Position numbers and translations under genes: made by a program. A stretch of 64,000 nucleotides of DNA from NCBI GenBank assembly GCA_021234155.1, contig JAJEKV010000015.1:10996101-11060100 (forward strand). The letters are read 5' to 3'. The notes below the pieces were generated by a model that was not told where the DNA came from, did no database searches, and saw nothing but the letters and a program-made list of their open reading frames with translations. This DNA is from Isoetes taiwanensis (lineage: Eukaryota; Streptophyta; Lycopodiopsida; Isoetales; Isoetaceae). Positions 32,631 through 47,788 of this stretch are shown here, piece after piece; position 1 is the first letter of the stretch, and each line of letters opens with the position of its first letter.

Positions 32631-34402
32631 ATTGAGAAGGAAGAAAAGATGATCAGGCGAAGCGGTGGCGGCTTGATGTTTAGGGTTTGGGTTGGGGATC
32701 TCCACCACCCAAAGCAGCCCTCTATAGGGACGCTTAGCTCGAACAGGGGAGAATCACGGCTGAAATTAATCGCAGCCAGGGATTTTGCAAAGCTTGAGAA
32801 GAAGAAAAGGAGAAGAGAATAGAAAGAAACAACACCACACAATGAAGGAACGGACTTCTTGATATCGATCATACACATAAGCTCTCGAAAATCGAGGAGG
32901 AGAAAGCGAGAGACAAGGATAATGCTCATCTAAAACATGAGTTCTACCTCTACTTATATATAGTACTGCTACAGCGGCCTTGGGCCCCAAAATAGGTGTT
33001 TGGATCATGCACTACCAACTCTTGGATCGAGCCTGATTTCAGGGAATCTGGCGATTACTTCTTATGTGCACGGAATCTTGACTCTGGTACATTAGCCTGC
33101 GGGGCCATTATTTATGCATTCTCTGTCTCTTCTTGGACCGTGGAAGTCTTCTGCGTGGTCTTGATGGAGTCTCTTGCCCAGATGGTTGAGAAATTTGCTC
33201 CCTTGTTCCACCTTACCACTCGTGGTCTTGAAGGAATAGTCTTGTACACGGAGAATTACCGGGACTAATACCACTAGAATATTTAAAGTGATGAAGTTGA
33301 ATCTAATTGAGTTTTGACTTATCTCTCACATAGAATGGCGGAATGTTTCCATCATGGGGCTGAGTTTCCTATATTAGCTGCCAGGTTTGAACCTACAAGA
33401 GCTCACAATAATATAGATATCTTTGGGCACCATCTTGGAGTGTCACGCTGGCTGTACGCATTAATTTCAAAACTTGGTTGGGTTGAAGACTCTGGTGTTT
33501 TGAATTCTTCATTATTATCCCCTTCCATTTCTTCGGTAGCCCTCTTGAATCTGACCACCATATATATGCGAGTTGGCGGGGATCTTTATTGTTCCCATCG
33601 TGCTTGTGGTTATGAACTTAGTGATACCTCCATCTTTCCTTTGGAAACGATTTAACCATTAGACCATATTTGTCAACCATATCAGCGGGGGGCTTGCTGG
33701 TGTGCTAGAATCTTTTTCTTTCTGGCATGTGATCAAGAGATGTAATCGGTCTTGTCGATAAAGGTCCATGAGTTTGTGCCCTTATGGCGCGGCACTTTCC
33801 ATCAGTGCCTCAAGGCAAGATGCCATCATACTATTGCCTAATATTAGGCTTATTATTATTGATTTTCTTGGCTTATGTCCCGAAGACATTACCTCAAAAG
33901 ATAACTTTGTTGCCCAGTCCCTTACATCTTATCGCACTAGCTCATGAATACTGAGAATGCGGCTCCATAAAATTTGAGTATTGCATTGACATGATGTTCT
34001 TCTAAAGCTATAATAAGTAGCCGAAACACTCATACAAGCGTCTTAAACCATTCATGTGGTAGGCAGGTAGAGCCTAGTCCAATTTCTTTGGCTACTCATT
34101 GCCAACCAAGCTTCCACTAATCTGCAATAATCATTCACATTATTGATTAGTAAGGAATTTCTTCTACATATAGAAGTACAAAACATTTCTGGGAGGATGT
34201 ACCTTGTTATTGTAACTCTTAGGAAAATGGCAATTCTAGATCGGATCCGCTGGGAGATATAAGCAAAACAAAAGAATGGATAAAGCAGTCCATGTACATA
34301 TCACAAATAGGCATTATACTATAAGCCCGGTACATGTAATACAAGCAAAGGCCTACATTAAGCTAACTTGATTTTTGTGCATAACTTAGAGAATAGGGAG
34401 CA
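32631..34402. other. Copy 2 of the region 4,497-6,280, no intact gene
   Basis: The TATA-like TACTTATATATAG recurs at about 32,951. The unrecognised gene remnant (5,377-5,880 in copy 1) is present around 33,490-33,990 but further broken. The inner palindrome GCCTAATATTAGGC is kept at about 33,837. Confidence 0.5.
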
Positions 34403-36100
34403 AATTATAACTATAACTATAACTATAATTTATTGATCAAGCCATTTGAGACCCAACAAGGTCTATATGGCAATACGTACATATCATACATCATAAGCAT
34501 TTTTTTGGAATACAATTAGAGTTCACGAGCTACTTCCATCTCCGGCATATAATCATAAAATGCAATTATCTACTGTTCTTTCCTTATATACCTTTTTTTA
34601 TGTAAGCACTAAGTTTCCTTAGTTGAACTTCCATGCTAGATCTAGCAAAAGCCTCATGTAATTCTAAAAATCCTCGAATATCCTCACCTTATGCCCCATT
34701 CGATGAAAGCAATATACACCTCATTTTTCAATCATCTTAGAACTACATGGATTAAGTCCCGGTCTTCCGGTCTTAGTTGCAAAATTAGTACCCATTCTTT
34801 TTTAACGCAAGTGCTTTCCATGATTATTCGAGAATCTCTAAAATAGCATTAAACTTCGGGATCTATAAAATCTAAGTTTTACCTCTTTTCGGTGCCAAAT
34901 GCAGGTATTTGTTGACACTTTTTCCATATTAGCGAAGACCCTTATATGAGGAGAATTTATCACAATGAACTATGGGAGTAATCCCCAAAGTTATGACCCA
35001 ATCAACACCTTTTGGTACCAAGCCTTCCTTGAGCATTGATATATATAAAGCCCATTTAGGAGTCTTTTCTGAATCCATGTTCATTTTCTGTTTAAATAAT
35101 GCAGTTTTGATTAAGTGCTTCCGCTTCTATGGGCATAAACTTGTCCTCGACCAATATCATTTTTAGTATAATTAATGCGGATTTTCTTTTAAGCTCGAAT
35201 GTCAAAATTGTTTTGCACCCTTTCAATGCATTTCCATCCCAATTTTGGCCCCACCGAGCCCAAAGCGGGAACTGACCATACAATATGACCAGCTTATAAA
35301 ACACCAAATAACAATTTCTTAAGATTCAGGTGTTCAAAGTTTCATTCCTTACAAATATGCATCATGCCATACAATGCTTCGAAAATCCCTTTTGGTAGTG
35401 ACCCAAATTCCATTTATAATTTCAAAACACCTCAACTCCTAGATACTTATATGTTGTTCCTACCTCTAAAGGTTTAGCACATATATAGGGTTTCTATAGT
35501 CCCAAAACCCATTAATTTGGTCTTCTATTTATTAATACACATGCCATGAGTTGTGCAAAATGCTTTCAAAAAGCATCTAGGTGCGTTTGGAGCCAACTTT
35601 CTTAAATTGCTAGGAAGGAACAATATCATCAGCAAAAGGAGCAAATTGAACAATATGACCATGAAGATATATGCCAATGCCTCCGTGGAGATATAACCAA
35701 CTGCTCTACTTCATCTATAAATAAACCAAACAACAATGGAGAGCATGGGCAGCCTTGCTTTTACCCCCTCTGATGCTATGAATCTTATGCCTTTTGTCAA
35801 ATAGAAAAAAGGGAAGCTCTACAAGGACATCTTTGATACAAACATGCATACTCGCCTCTTATAAGTCTTTTGGAACTCCCAACAATTCCATTCTATCTTG
35901 CAACTTTCCTCTTTCCACCTTGTCAAAGCTTTAGTAAAAGGTAAAAAAAGCAGGAATACCTTGTTTCCCACCTAGCCCTTCCTTGACTCAGTTTGATCTA
36001 TGGTGGAAGTAACACACTTTAAATCGGCTTGACATCTTTGCTCTCACATTTTTGATCAATGACGTGAAATTTTTTTCCACCATAGATGCAAAATCTTAAC
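34403..36100 (-). mobile_element. LINE remnant, copy 2
   Basis: Counterpart of 6,281-7,960. The (TTATAG)n-like tail is at 34,403-34,431. RT motifs are partly legible around 35,640-35,960, but frames are interrupted more often than in copy 1. The same 5' truncation point shows that the LINE inserted before the two copies separated. Confidence 0.75.
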
Positions 36101-39100
36101 TAGGAATTTTATAATTAAAGAACCAGTTGTGTATTAGACTTGAAAGGCATGCATACCAAGTACGGAAGTGCTCTGCTTGAGTGAAGATTCTTCATAAATC
36201 CAGCTTCCATTTCTTGCTTTCGAAGGGATTCTTCGGCTATTGTCGCCTCTTTGGCAGATTTATGTCGGCCTGCTATTACTGAGGCCAGGACTTTGCCTTA
36301 AATGCATGTTTATCCTTTTTTTTGCTCTGGGTTCTTCCTGGAAAGCCAAATCTTTGATAGGCCACCATAGCCAAGGCAAGCCGAGCTTGTATACACCTTG
36401 GAATGGATCATCCCCCAACCTGCAGGTGGTCATGGTTTTCTTAAACATCCCTCACACTTTTGCTTATACTTCATATATGAAACTTCTTCAAAATGCTTTC
36501 CCGAGGAGTTAGCATTAGTAGAAACAAAAATCCCTAAACAAAATCCACTCTTACATGAAATCAAGCATGGAGCAAAAAGAATACCACAATGATGAACAAA
36601 CGCTGGAAATACGGTTCGACCTTCATTCCGCAAAGATGCCATTATTCAGACACAATATATCAATATCACGAGGAGCAAGCAAGGGCCGAGGAGGAGATTA
36701 TCCCCAGAACACTTGTTTCTTTGCATTGAGATCCACCGCCACAATGGTCGCTAGATGGCTAAAAAACACCCCCGTATATCATTTTTATTTTCTTTCTTCT
36801 TGCAAAAATGCGGAAAAACATCGTTAAGCTTTAGAGCTTCATTTTCTTGCCACTGGGCGTTCCCTAGGACATTCACAATTATATATGTTGTGATATGTGT
36901 GAAAGTTGGTCCACGTTAGTGGATATTAAAAGTTAGTGCGCATTCTTGTTAGTCAATGGAAGCACAAAGCTTTAATTTTCGGAACAACCATTGTTTTGAT
37001 TTAATATAAAGCAACCTCTAAACGAAGCTAAATAAAGCTTTTTAACTCCGAAGTCAACCACAATTCCCAAAAATATCACTTGCATATATAGTCCAATGGG
37101 TTCGATCCTCTTGACTAAGTGGGGATCCACAGCTACCACTACATTGCATGGGAACACTGGAATCTTGGATAACAAGTACATAGGCAATTCAAAGAGACAA
37201 GATCATGTAAAAGTGCTAATGACAATGAAGCCTCAACACTTTGAGCATCAAAGTAGAACACATAATAAAGAGAAAACCATCGGGACATACAATGCGGGGT
37301 ATGTGAATGGGAAGCTTAGCCCGGCCTCTGGCCGAGGTCACATTGTTGGAATAATGCCAGCCAACATTTCCAAATACTATGGCGGAGAGTGGTGGGGTGA
37401 ACCTATCATACCCTTTTCCACGACCCATGTAAGCCTTTGGGAACTCTTACTATGGGTTCCAATAGTTGACAATACATCCACACCAAAGCTATGCAGCATG
37501 TGGAACCATGCCAGATGTCACAAAGCACAAGAACATAAAAATGGAAACACAAATGTAATAGACATGCGAGGAGCAACCTAGACCCCGCCTGAACCTAGGC
37601 AGGCCGGAGGATCAAGTGCATAATAAAATACCAAAACAACTCTGATTCAATGGGAACATATTCCGATACTTAAGGTTTGAATAAGGAGGCTTAGTTTTTC
37701 TGATCAAAACAGGAAAAAAGCCGCGATTCTAGGCTTCGAGGGCGGATCTGTTATGAGAAACAAAAATCAAATCGGTTCTCCACATGCCGAGTTGTGAGCC
37801 TTCAAGTAGGCCTATCATCGACCATCCGCGGTTCCACCTCACCTTACATCTAAGCGTGCACGGAATTTTTAGGTTCATTTTTTCATGAAGAGGCCGCGAT
37901 TCCGGGGCTTGGATCATGGATGGTGCCAAAACAATCAATTTTATACATGTGCCCTAGAAGCTCAAGTCGGCATATTCACTTGAAATCTTTTAGAGAGTAA
38001 GCTTGCCCTAAAATGCGATGTAAGTCCAACGCCCATACGGGTTAATCTTTTTTCCCCTCATAAGGAATGCAAAATATATCAATTACCAAAGCCCATTCAA
38101 TAATTTGGCATTTACTAGGCTAAGCATGACCTATACTATAGTGGGTGTCACAAAGCCCCATAAACCCGATAGTCCTCTTAGCCCAATTGTATTCATGTAT
38201 GGCAGAAACCGAGGGCCACGCACTCAGGGGGTTACTTCCTGATGTAAGAGTCTATATGGCATTAATGCGTGCATAGGGTCAAAGGAAATTTATCCCTTAT
38301 CACAGGTTTCCTGCAAAATATCTTATATTTCATATACCCCTACCATATTTCTTACAAATATATATGGAATTAAAGCGAAAAAAATCCCCTCCCATACTTA
38401 TACGGTACGGTTTGGCAAAAAAACCCCCTCACAGGTACCTTTTATCATTTTGTCGCGGGTTTTTAAGCTGTACCCGAGACTTTGCCTGCAGTCTGAGGCG
38501 AAACATTTGCCACCCGTATTTACTCCATCTCTGGCTGACCGCTAAATATCACCTCACATTGTCTTGGCCATTCTTTTGAAATAAACTTCTCAAGTATGCA
38601 CACCCATGCATGCACCCATAGGGACCCGGGCGAGGGACCTTTTACCGGGGGCTTTTGCCGCTATCTGCTACCAAGATTAGAGGTAAAAGCCGGATTTAAG
38701 ACTTACCATCTGTCGATTCTAAAGTATCATCCTTAAGGCTTACACTCCACTACCCAACCTTTCGGCATTCCTCACTTTTTACCACCAAAGTTAGAGGTAT
38801 CACGGATATGACAGAGCCACCGGCCTTCAGGCCCAGATACCGCCATAGTTTGGACAAAGAGCGTACTCTTATGTTACTCCATTTGGGACTAAACTATCCA
38901 GAAATTATCCACATAAAAGCTGGTAGAAGCATCTACTATCGAATTTAGAAAGTATCACACGTGAGTTGGCTCCTTACAATTTTAAATTATCACCAATATA
39001 GAGCTTTATACACACCTACACTATCAACCTCCATACCAATCCAAAATATCGCATTGGGAACTTACTCACACCTACTATCAATTCAAAGTCTTATTAACTT

Positions 39101-39571
39101 GAGTACCGCCATACCTTATCAACACCTATTACCAATTCTAGAATTATCACTCATGAGGGCTTACTTCCACCTACTACCATTTTAAAGTATTGCCTATTTT
39201 GGAGGGGTTTTATTATTGAATTTGAGCTTGCAAAGTTCAAAACTTTCTATCTTTAGACTAAGGGGGCTACCTATGGGCATATAAAACATTTTAGAACATT
39301 GCTTACCAGGAGCATCCTAGAACATTCTACTTTGGATCTTTATAAAAAAAAAAAAAACCTTTCTATTTTTAGATTGAGGGTGCTTAACCATGACCATCTA
39401 GATCATTCCTAGACGACAGAGAAGTTTACAGGCTATCTACGTTTCTCTTGTTTAGAAGTTTTTGCAAGTTTAAAACTTTCTATTTTGGGGTAAAAACGCG
39501 TTGGTGTTCACGGTGAACATCCCCACTGGCTTCCACTAAAATGTGGCGTTACGCTCCAGCCATACGTGAGT
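36101..39571. other. Copy 2 of the region 7,961-11,587: MITE remnant and minisatellite, no gene
   Basis: The MITE of copy 1 is present from about 37,651 but lacks its right inverted repeat. The minisatellite recurs at about 38,600-39,190. The HSE-like cluster of copy 1 is disrupted at about 39,400-39,450. A 161-codon ORF at 37,096-37,581 is judged an artefact because copy 1 has no open frame there. Confidence 0.5.
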
Positions 39572-42500
39572 ATGAAATATAATTATGTGCCAGCTCAAAA
39601 ATTACTTGGATTGTTAAGAATGGAGTTGTTTGTGGGGGAAATTCTAATTTCAAAACTAAAATTCAAATTCATTCTTTGTTTATATGCGTGTTTCGCTGCC
39701 TCACGTCCTCTTTGGCTCCCCTCCTGGCGCAAGCTCAATCCATTAATGGATATGGATGTCCCGATGAGTAATCGTCCTAAGCCCAGGCATTCCAGACGGG
39801 GAGAGAGAAAACAAAGAGAACCAAGGAAGAAGAAATGTTGAAGAAAAGGCAGCGAGAGGGAAAAGAAGAAGAAGAAGAAAAATTGGAGCTTATGAGTGGC
39901 CGGGAAGGATCCGGTTCATCAAGAAGTGCAAAAGCGATGCATTATTGTCCTTAATTTGCTACTTGCATGCTTTCCATAAAAGCGGACCAAAAGAATTGAG
40001 GATAGCATGAAGAAAGAAATTTTACTTAGGTTTTGGGGAATTATAAAACATTGGAAAAATTTGGGTGAAAAATTAAAAAGATTTGGAAGCGAGAGCATGT
40101 CGTTATAAAGACCTCTGGGACTCCATGCGGTGTCAAACTCTCTACCAGCAATGGCTACCTAGCGATGAGAATAGCTGCCTTGCAATGTACGTACCACATC
40201 ACAGGTGAACGATTAAAGAATAAGAGTGACAAAATCAGCCCGGTGAGATCCTTGGGAAGGTAGGTGTTCACCTAAAGGAAACACAATGAAAGAAAGAGGG
40301 AAGAATCGATTACAATGGTGGAAAATGGGTTTCTTACATGGGGCTAAAACATTGATGCAATTTAGGATGAACATATAGAAAAGATTCAAAATTTTTGGAT
40401 TGAGAACGCAGTGTCTCCTAACACAAAGGATGTGGAACTAGAAGATTTGGAGAGAAATGTAAGAGAAGAACATGGGTGCCCACTATCGGAGGAATCACGT
40501 ATTGGATTTATTTCACATTTATTCATGTTTTTCTTAGTTATGGTGCTTAGTGTGGTGGTGCATGTAATTGGTTATTGTGTTATCACCGATGATTGTGAGA
40601 GATTGTATCTTGTATGCGACATATGAATTGTGTGTAGCCAGTTGTCTCTAGTCTGAAATGCAATATTTAATGTTTGGAATATTAGAACCTTGTAAGCGAA
40701 TTGAGTATTCCCTTCTTGGTTGTGATCTAAAAATATTTGAGTGATAGATAACTTCTTGATCCTAAGGCGTACAAATTTTTGCACATTTGGGCCGAATAAA
40801 TTTTTATCCAATTCGAAACGCACACCCTCTGTTAGAAATGCCAATATATTAAAAGGAGCATATCTTACAAAATTTTGTGGCTTTCCATTGAAAGCTGTAC
40901 GAGAACTAAATTTGCATTTCTCCTAAAAGCGGCGAAATGTGTAACGGCTCGACCCGTTGCATCAAAATTCACGACAGGTGAAGCACCTGGCTTTCTGCGA
41001 TCATCCAAGGAATTCCAGCGGATCGAGGGTTTACCCGATTAAGCTACGCATCCAGGTGGTGGTAAAGAGCATAGCGTGATAATTCCAGTTATTTATTGAC
41101 TGGGCGGGCAAGTGGCGATTAACAAATGTTGAAGAACGCTTTAAATGACATATGGCTATAAGATCGGCGGACCTTGTCTAAAATACTTCTGATAATCAGA
41201 CCCCAAACATAGCCATTGGAGGCCGAGCATCGATCTATTTGTATGAAACTTTAAGGGTGGATCAAAATTAATAAGAGAAAGGTGGATTTAGAGCATATCC
41301 ACCTTGAGGAGGATGAAGCCCTATTTAACATATCGCAGAAGATATCCTAAACTCGCCGGGGTAGAAGTAGTGATCTACGAACAATACCATTGTGAATGAA
41401 CATTGGTTTGAGAATGAAAAAGCAAAATCGGATAGAGCAGGGTTTGGGACCCGAATCCTTTTCTAATGATTAGAAAGGAATGTAATTATTATCGAGTGTA
41501 TGAATTTAGAGTGTTGAAGCCCCGATTTCCAAGAAGCCCGATTTTTTATGTCAAAAAGCCAGGGGTAGGATAAAAGTGATGTGATGAGATGTGTGGTGTG
41601 GTGTAGAGTGGTGTGGTGTGGTGTGGTGTGATAGTAAGAAGGGGTGGGGGTGGGGTCGCGTTATGTCTATGGTGTCGTAATGGGTGTGTGCATGTTAATG
41701 TATGATATGTGTGATTCAATTTTATTTACATTCGCCCCCCTACTTGCCACCCCATCTCCCACCACCATGGGGCTACCATCACATCTTTTCGTACTACACA
41801 TTACCACCACGTACGCCACGTTGTCCATTACCACCACTCCACCGCCATCCCACCACCCCTCACCACACTCCACCACCACCACCCACCGCCACCACCCACC
41901 CACTCCAACCATGTGCCACACCACCCCTCCACCACACTCCGCACCACCGCCTCCACCCACCATCACACCACAACACCCACCCCCCACCACCACACCCCAC
42001 CACCTCCCACCACCACCCTCCACCACACACACCCACCACCCCACTCCACCACACCACATCATACCACCACACACCTACTACACACACGCCACCACCCATT
42101 AGAACAAGTTACCACCCGCCAATAGCATTTGCCCCAAACACCCACCCACCACCACCACTCAAGTATATGCCTTCAATTGGAGTCTTTCTAACATCAATTA
42201 AATGTCCTTGCAACATTAGAGACAAGTTATCATCGTGCTAATAGCATTTGGCTTCAAGGTCAAAACACACCACACACTACCTCCACCACCACCTGATGTC
42301 CTACAACTCCTTGCACTTTCACACTACACATTTGGTGTATGGTGTGTATGTGGTGTGTAGTGAATGAATAATGGTGTATGGTGAAGGTGTGGTGTGGTAT
42401 GTGTTAATGTACCACCGACACTAAGGTGCTCGATACAGTGAATATGATGAGTGTGGGGCATGGTATAGTGCATGGTTTAATTATTGGTATATATCCTAAC

Positions 42501-44379
42501 CAGTTTAGTGTTCATTTCATCACAGATGCTATTGTTCAAGTTTCTAGACCAACATCCAGAGGAATTAAGATTAGATCTCCGAGCTTTTGAAGCTAAAACC
42601 CTGGTTTTGTAGAATTAGAAGGACTTCAATAGTTGCTGTTGCATTGACGCGTGAGGGATACAAAAATGCTGAGTGGATGGACTCAATGGGATGAGAACCA
42701 AACATCCAGAAGAATTGCACTTACCTACTTGATGTTTGTAGATCCACATGAACGAGATCCAATCACGAGAACCTTGACATAAATTTGCAAATCTGGGGAA
42801 GCTTGTGGGGAGATCTACTCATGTCAAAGGTGAATTAAGATGGAGTTTCACAAGAAGGCGTGATACATCCTTGGAGATTGTGGTACATTATTGAATCAAG
42901 AGTTTAGGACTGTCCCATGGAAGAAATTAGCGATATGAGGGGAAAGTGAAATGGGGTACATTGACTATGAAAAGAGATAGCGTCTCGAGTTACGGTAGAG
43001 GCCCGACTCCTTCCGATTACAATGAGACCCGGAACCAAAGAATACGGATAAACTAAAGAAGCGTCTAAAATCTTTCCCGCTATATAATTTTGGTTTAATG
43101 GCCGGCAAAACAGATTTTAGGAGCTTAGGAGAATCTCGGCGGATACATGTCTTTTACGTGAGTGGATTTTTCGCGAGAACTATACATTCAAGGAACAAGG
43201 AGGTCGCGTTCGATCACCGCTGGGTCAATAACGGATTACCATTTTGTTCAAATAACATATCGGTCTGACTCGGTGGCGGATAAGGATTATCAAGAAACAC
43301 ATTACTATGTAGGGATGATAGGGAACATGATACTTTGTTAAAGGTGCAACAACTGCTTCATGAAGCACCACAAATATCACGGAAAGGAAGATGCCAAAGA
43401 GACATTATGTGTTTTTAGGATAGTCGCGACATCTCAATTCAAGGCTTCTAGACCATTTTACTTTTGGCTAGAGTACACAAGCGACGATGTTTATATGATG
43501 TGGATTTTTTCTAACTTCACGAGAAAGATGAACGATGGCAAAGGCTGCGGAGTTGAAGAGATGGATTAAGACAAGCGCAATTAAAATACAAGCGACGCAT
43601 AAAATTGGTATGCTCATGAAGTGGTGAAGTTGCGAAGAGATGTTTACTTGTGGAACATCAGGATTGGATGAACACATCTGAAACCGATGGGAAAAGGAAT
43701 ATAAAAAGGTTCTTTTAGGGAAGTCAAGGTGGAGGATATAGATAGAAAGCATGGGGTGCAAAAGGATTTTTGGACACTAGGCAAATCCATTGTGTACATG
43801 CATTCAATCTGAATCTCCATTGCGGTTTTGCTGCGAGGGAACTTTCATGCTTGCCGCTATTGCTTGGATGGCATGTGGGACGGGTTGTGTGAAACAAGCT
43901 ATGTTGATGATTGGAAACTTCAAGTTATTGTACCATCCTCAATGTGCATGCTGACATTGAGGACCATAAATCCGCGGGTCCTTGTTCTCCCTTCAATCCC
44001 ACGATGTTAGTAAAGAGGCGCTTAGAGTTGGTGATAATTTTCATGGATTTAATCCAGAAAGGGAATGATGAGGATTAAATTTTGGATTCTGATGTGCATA
44101 AAACCAAAATGGATGAGTGGAGAAAAGACTTCCAACTCAATGGAACATGGTACCTCGCCGGTGATAGTGTCGCCAGAAGGTATATGTATTACAAGAAGAG
44201 CAAGATCAACGTCGACTATGATCTTTGCGGTAAAGGCGCCTTAGGCATAGCATTCTAACCTGATCATGTACCTTAAAACTTCACATGCCACCAACTAAGC
44301 GTCAAAAGCGAGTTGTATATAGGCTGGATCCTTTAGATGATGAAAAATTTTTAAATTTATCGATGATGATGAAATATAA
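39572..44379 (+). pseudogene. Transposase-like gene, copy 2, heavily frameshifted
   Basis: Counterpart of 11,588-16,396. Exon 1 is legible around 39,750-40,500 (RVSPNTKDV-like SPNTKDV at about 40,411), the acceptor of the 2-kb intron is kept at 42,525/42,526, and the acidic C-terminus ends at the same stop (44,379). The nested antisense ORF of copy 1 is destroyed. Most breaks fall at CAG/CTG sites. Confidence 0.6.
41580..42490. repeat. Strand-switching GT/CA repeats, copy 2
   Basis: Counterpart of 13,570-14,510, with the same order of GT-rich, CA-rich and GT-rich blocks and a shorter CA-rich block. Long low-complexity ORFs here are not genes. Confidence 0.8.
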
Positions 44380-44749
44380 AACCATTATGTAGTTTTTTGA
44401 ACTCATCGAAGTTTTGTGCTTCCCGGTTGTGAAAATGAGTTTGTCTTGATTTCTTTTGAAGATTTGAATTCTTAGAACACTTGATTCCTTTGTTTGTGAG
44501 ATGATGAATTTTCATTCAAATGAATCGAGGTTACAATAACAATTATGTACATAAAGAAAGATATCTGATGATTTAAAGTCTGAGGGTGACTCATGCACCT
44601 ACATACTTCCCAATACATATGTTCCTCTCAATTCCGAACTTTTGTTGCTTCTAATCTTAAAATTTCAAGCATGAACACTCTAACATCAACTAGATCACGT
44701 GCGAAATGTCCACAACACGTAGTTAACCACACTCTGTCAATAACGAGTT

Positions 44750-45545
44750 TGGTTTGTCTGCACCCTTATTTGAGTTGACTTACTAGATCGAGGGCAACAA
44801 TATATTCATTTCTTTCAAGTACCCTCTCACAAATTTTTGTGCATAAGCGAATATCTGACAGGGCCACATGAATGATCATCGGTTTGAAGTTACGGAAATT
44901 TTTCACAACATCTGCGGTTTGTAAAGCTGAAGTATTGTGTCCAAAGCAATTCCGGGAACGCATTCAAAGTTTGTTGTCATTGTGCCTAACGACAAAATGC
45001 AATGAGCAAACGAACCTCTCAATATGTCTGCGAGCTATCAAAGTGATATATCCACGGTTTATATCTGCAATGCGAGACAACATTAACCCAATCAGAAAAG
45101 CAGTTCGATTGATGTCCATCACAAGGCCGAGGCAAAAACATGGCACTTATCGATTCACATGTTTCTTTATTATTTTGTAATTATTTGTGTCCTTGGACAA
45201 AGAGGGGTCAAAAATGAAAGGGATGGCTCATTCCTTGGGCATCAGAAATAGTATTCCATGTATCTGCAAACATATGCATATGATGGCACAATCGATGATC
45301 ACAAATCAGATGAAAGTATCACCTTGAGAAGAGGAGGATCAATTGATCATTGAACCACTGCGTTATCGACTTCAAAATTTTGATGTTGGTGGAGCTAATC
45401 CGCGACGGTTCAGTTCCACTCAGCACCACTTCAAATAAGTATGTGGCACTTCAAATGTGTATGTGGCTTTAGATAGGCGAGGGACTGCCGAGCTCTATTA
45501 TCTCTAGTTCTAAACACACACGAGAACATTTGCCCAGAATCCATT
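44750..45545 (-). pseudogene. Ulp1-like protease gene, copy 2
   Basis: Counterpart of 16,752-17,564. Pieces of the WFND-equivalent region (about 45,340-45,400), the HFDS-equivalent region (about 45,040) and the catalytic-Cys region (about 44,850-44,880) are present, but frames are interrupted and the Cys segment is altered. Confidence 0.5.
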
Positions 45546-45619
45546 CAAATATTTTAAATTGAAAAGTAATTTTAACACATATCATAGAAATTTTTTTACT
45601 TATATTTTTTACTTCCTTA

Positions 45620-47788
45620 CAGCGGTACAAAATTCTCAATCCGCCAAACACAGCTTCTACGTTTCTCTTCTTGCATCGATCGAGTAATTCTAGCACTAAA
45701 GGTATGGCTTACCTTCCTTCGGCTTTCAATTTGTTATGCGGTTTGTGCATGTGTTTTGTAAGCACCAACCGCATCTAGAGCTTTGGTAAAGATTATCTGT
45801 AAGTAAACCTACCGGTCGAAACCGGATCTTACGTGCTTCCTATCTGTTTTTGATCCGCGGCTATGGTGGGCCCGAGCTTTGCGTATTACCTTCCCTTAGC
45901 AAACCGGTTCCTCGGAGATTTTAATTCTAGCCCGTTGGATGCGATTCAATTATTAGCCATAATATGACCTTTCCGGCTTTGTTTATTGTGATAAATAGGC
46001 GATTACTGTTCTTGACACGTTTATCATGATAAATAGGCGATACCCTAATGCTGACCTGTTTATCGTGATAAGCGGTACATTGTTATCGTGATAAACATCT
46101 TTGAGTGGATTCGATTTTTCTTATTGAAGCATTTTTAACAAATTCGGTACAATTAAATTCCCTCCTTGTCTTCTTGTTATCCATACCATGAGGCGGCACG
46201 GACAACTGACACAAAGATCATCGATGATTCAAAATCGTGAGAAACTTGGAAAAACTTTTCATAAACTGCGCTTCTAGAACCCAACCAATGCCGTGAACAT
46301 TCACATAAATCAATTCATCCCGACAAATGAGCTTTTTACGCTTTCTTTTATCTTATAGAAGGCGTTGCTATGGCAGCTTGCTATGCCTATTGCACATTTG
46401 GATGCTTGAGACTTCAAATGCGGACCAATGGGCTAAAAGGCCCATTCAAAGAGAAAACTTTGGCATTTGATCTTTACTGCAAATACAAAAGGGCTATGGT
46501 GCAATAGAGCAAGAGCTTTCTTTCACTTAGAATGGAGCATGCCCCTTTTTCCCTCTTTAGGAATGGCATACTAGCCCTATTTTTTCCAGCTCCTTCATAG
46601 ATAAAATACCAAAGATTTGTCATGAATTCAACCCCCAGGAGCTTCTTAGGTTTGTTTGCCTTTGTGGTCGCGGCGGTAAAATATACTTCCTTCCTTCCTT
46701 CCTTAAAAAATCTCCTATTACTTCCCCTATTAAAAAGCAACGATTCAACAATGAAAATGTTGCTTAGAAAGACTCAGAAAAAGGCATAATGCATCAGAGG
46801 GATTTGATGCCGCCCAGAAACAAAAGCAAAGATCTCAAATGTAAAATCATGCAAAAATCAGGCAAAAATCATGGTCCGGTCAAGAATCATCGCGAATGCA
46901 ACAAGCACATACAAAAAAAACTACGAAATGCATGTTCCTCCATCGAATCTCCCTCCGGTGCCATCGGATCTCCTAAGGCACCATTTTTTTCAGTTGTGCT
47001 CTCCGCAAAGTAAACTAAGAGTCTAATTCGCAGCCATCAGCTAATGTCTTTGTCCAAAGATCAGAAGTGCAAAATCTCCTGGCTGCTAGGTTAAAGGGGT
47101 TAAACCCCCTTGCTCGGCCATTAATGGCAAATAAACGGGCGAGCCCCAATGGCCTCACAAGGTGGTTTAACACCTTCTTCGCAGCTGCCTCTGAAAAGAA
47201 TCCAAGAAAATAAAAAAAGCTGTTGGTCTTCTATTATCCGCGCCTTTTCTGAAGCTACGCCAGAAAAAAACTCTGCAGCTATGGCGTCTTTGCAGATTTC
47301 AAGATCTTCTAAGTCCGATTTTTTGACTCGTAACTTCCAAAAAGCACCATAGCCTTTGCCGTGCCGACTGAGGCCATAACCTTGCGTTTTTCTCGCTTTC
47401 TTTGGCCAAGATTCTTCATCTTTCTCAATTTTTCCAATTTTGAAAACCATTTGGTACCTCCCGGAAGCATGGATCTGATTTGCTTTCGAGATCAAGGGGA
47501 AGCTTCAGTTGGAATCCGTTCTATCGCTTTGATCGATTTTCCACACACGAATCCTGAATTAATCTTTGCAAAGTATGATTTGGGACCAAATCTTGGGTCT
47601 CAAGCTCCCACATACTTCTTTTGGACATGTATTATGCCTTTGCTCAAAACATTGCTCAATACTAGATCTGTCATAAGTAAGCCCATTGCATAAAATCCGT
47701 CAAGTATCTCGCATCAGTTCTAGCAAAATGGGGCACCAGAAAGCAGAGGAGGTATTGAAATTTGAAGCTGCGACTTGTTGAGCACCAT
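45620..47788 (-). pseudogene. U-box/ARM fragment, copy 2
   Basis: Counterpart of 17,635-19,837 with the ATG at 47,788. The basic linker and LEICKDAIAA segment (about 47,240-47,300) and the ARM piece RCKKRNVEA (about 45,665) are legible. The part at 46,690-47,080 is almost identical to copy 1, which shows that the unusual changes are unevenly spread. Confidence 0.6.

Noticed and set aside
37096-37581. 161-codon plus-strand ORF
   Set aside because: The cleaner copy at about 8,950-9,430 has no such open frame, so the ORF arises from the altered bases of copy 2.
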